NCBI RefSeq assembly: GCF_965638725.1
Contig: NC_134952.1
Span: 58,444,065-58,508,064 of the forward strand
Reading direction: 5' to 3'
Length of the DNA: 64,000 nucleotides
From: Aptenodytes patagonicus
Lineage: Eukaryota > Chordata > Aves > Sphenisciformes > Spheniscidae
Of this stretch, positions 62,079 to 64,000 are shown in pieces. The translations under genes were made by a program, and so were the position numbers. Numbering within the stretch: the first letter of the stretch is position 1; each line of letters starts with the position of its first letter. The notes under the pieces were generated by a model that was given only the letters and a program-made list of their open reading frames with translations, was not told the DNA's origin and searched no databases.

Positions 62079-63779
62079 GCGGCCCCGAGGCTCCACGTAA
62101 CAGGCAAGAGGGTGCCACGCTGCAGGGCCGACCTCCCTTCGTGCGGCTTGCGAGAGCCCCTGTTTTTCACCCGCGTCCGCGGCTGCTCGTAGCAGTCGTG
62201 GCCAAAGGCAGGGCTGTGATGGGCTGACGGAGTTAGCTAGCTCGTTTGGATTTGCTCGTTTTACATTTAAGCGATATTCAGGCCAGGGGTTTAGAACAAG
62301 GTCGTCCACAGTGAGTCAAAAATAGAAACTTTATTGCTCGATAGAGTAGTAGTGCTGGAGAGCGCTAGCTAGACATACATGCAACAGCAAGGAAGGTACT
62401 TTTCTGCTTTCCAGAGACGCTATTAGGGAATTGGGTAACATTTACAGTAGGGCAGGATTTCAGAAAGCCTGTGGAAATGAATGGACACATTTTTTTTATT
62501 TCCCGCTAACAAACTGGGGACCACTTTTTGTCCCGGTTTAAGAGATGGGTCTCAGTGAAACATAAGTAGCTTGGAGAAGCTAGTATTTGAAACCACAGTT
62601 GCATTATCGCTCGAAGACTGCCTTGGTTTTGTTTTGTTTTAGCGGGCCATTGGCATACAGCAAGAAAGAGGTTTGAACAGCTGGTGTTGCTGCATTAAAT
62701 GGCCTCCCATAGCTGAGGCACAAAAAGACAAAGCATGCTTCTTTCCAGCCGCTCAGCTAAAATTGTATTGACTTACTTTTTGCTGCTCTCCTCACGAGTT
62801 CAGAGTTCAAGGACTGGTATATCTACTGTACCTTGAATTCAGATAACAAGATATAACTACATGGAGGGAAACAAACAGAAAAGTTCGTGTTCTTCAAAGA
62901 TGAGCATTTTTCTGTACTTGTTCCCCTGTTTTGTTTCGGGGTGTGCACTGTTTATTTTTCTCCTTTTGTTTTACTCTCCCCCCCGGCGCCCCCTCCCGCT
63001 TACCCTCTGCTGCGTGCACACCCTCTTCCAGCCGCCTCCCTGGCTTCGTGGCCCAGAAGTGCAGACTCAGCAGGGACTGGTAACACTTTAACTCTTTGTC
63101 CTATTCTCAGCTCTCCCAGCAAAGGTCAAAGCAAATGAGACTTACAGCTGCACTTGAAACAGAGCTGGTATAGGAGGGAGGGGACAGCGACCACGAACTG
63201 TTCCCCCCCCCCCCCCCCCCCCCCCCCGCCCCCAGCGTTTTTTTTTTCTTGAAGCATATGAAGTATGTGGCCAGGGTGAGATGAAACTTTCCATAGGCTT
63301 TGGGTGGTTGTATCTGCTAATTTCTCGTTAAGAGGAAATGAAAGACTTGTGACTTTTGTTTGTACTGGCCATATCTAGCTTCATGCAACCTCTACTGATA
63401 AACAGAAATAATTTAGGAGTTACTTCCTCAAATGCCTGAAACGTGGTCTTAATTTCATCAGTGCAAAGCCAGCAAAAAGCTATTACAGACACAAAGTCTC
63501 GGTTATCTGTCTTTGAAGTCATTTTGGAAACTTTGGCAACCTGCCCTTATACAATTCTTTTTCCTAATAGCCATAGTTTTGCATTGTGTTGTGGGACCAC
63601 GCTGGCTCCAATTTCAGTGACTTAGGGCAGAAATGAGCTTTATTTTTCTTGAGAACAATTCAGTGCTGCCATTTGCTTACGGCTGAGAGAAGGAACCTGC
63701 CTGGACACCATCAACATTAGCACATGTCCACGTGTGCCACGTACAGGAAAAAGGTTCCCATTTGCCCTTCAAATAACGC
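62079..63779. other. putative intron or flanking DNA, no gene
   Basis: A CpG-richer tail extends to about 62.23 kb and includes TCCACGTAAC near 62,092. Ordinary DNA follows, then the C-tract at 63,203-63,233 and E-box-like words at 63,722-63,746. No coding exon is recognised. Confidence 0.5.
63203..63233. repeat. poly-C tract
   Basis: Twenty-five C, one G, five C. The plus strand could form an i-motif and the minus strand a G-quadruplex. Its length is likely to vary and to cause sequencing errors. Confidence 0.9.
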
Positions 63780-63960
63780 ACCGCAGCATTTCACAGGGCT
63801 GTGAGGGGCGCGCGCCAGCAAGAGAGTTGGCGCTAGTTGGCTTAGCGACATCGACACTGGCGCCAAGGTTTACCTCTCCGCTCGGCGCTCCAGGTCATGC
63901 TGGTGTCTCGCCACGTGCTTACGCGCACATGGCAGCAGTGTTTACAAACATGACCCCAGA
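63780..63960. promoter_or_regulatory. small CpG-rich patch with GGCGC motifs
   Basis: The patch contains the palindrome GGCGCGCGCC at about 63,808, GTTGGCGCTAG at about 63,827, TGGCGCCAAGG at about 63,858 and CTCGGCGCTCC at about 63,881. TTGGCGC words are E2F-like. The patch runs straight into module copy 3. It may be an alternative promoter or an enhancer core. Confidence 0.4.
63892..63959 (+). promoter_or_regulatory. E-box/forkhead module, copy 3
   Basis: In order: AGGTCA (63,892-63,897), CACGTG (63,912-63,917), CACATG (63,926-63,931), TGTTTACAAACA (63,939-63,950), CCCAG (63,955-63,959). Offsets from the first E-box are 14 bp to the second and 27 bp to the forkhead word, identical to copy 1. 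Total length is also identical (68 bp). The central GCATGC is changed to ACGCGC. It lies 40 bp from the end of the window, so further copies may follow. Confidence 0.55.
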
Positions 63961-64000
63961 ACTCTTACGGGCAGTTATGAAAGAGCCAGCGAATGCCGCA

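Overview
The window looks like avian nuclear DNA, and almost all of it is non-coding. The bird assignment rests on a 595-bp LTR (27,520-28,114) of the family that opens TGTGCTGGTTTTGG-like and closes GGTTAAACCACGACA-like, which is abundant in bird genomes. It is supported by a CR1 LINE fragment and several worn ancient amniote repeats. I found no complete protein-coding gene. Open frames longer than 100 codons are either GC-rich frames in a CpG island or frames without domain, splice or codon support.

Layout. 1-49.7 kb is a gene desert with poly-A/T runs, microsatellites and old repeats (hairpin remnant at 13.0 kb, others near 21.0, 38.9 and 48.0 kb). It also holds a deleted endogenous retrovirus (26,280-28,114) and a minus-strand CR1 fragment (about 39.9-40.4 kb). 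About 49.72-52.1 kb is a strong CpG island, the only evident promoter. It carries a near-CRE site, a YY1-type AAGATGGCGGCC block, two minimal upstream ORFs, and a good splice donor at 52,075. The YY1 orientation and donor suggest a rightward transcript whose first exon or exons lie here; the gene could not be named. 52.1-64 kb would then be its first intron or a flanking regulatory domain.

The most striking structure is in that right-hand part. A module of about 68-70 bp occurs three times, at 56,784, 62,009 and 63,892. Each copy has a nuclear-receptor-like half site (AGGTCA or AGGTTCA), two E-boxes 14-15 bp apart, the forkhead-like TGTTTACAAACA and CCCAG, with almost fixed spacing. Copies 1 and 3 align without gaps at 49 of 68 positions by hand count. 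A perfect 24-bp palindrome at 61,415-61,438 and a small CpG-rich patch at 63.78-63.96 kb lie among them. I propose a repeated cis-regulatory module downstream of the CpG-island promoter. Identities were read by eye; no database search, conservation track or expression data were available.
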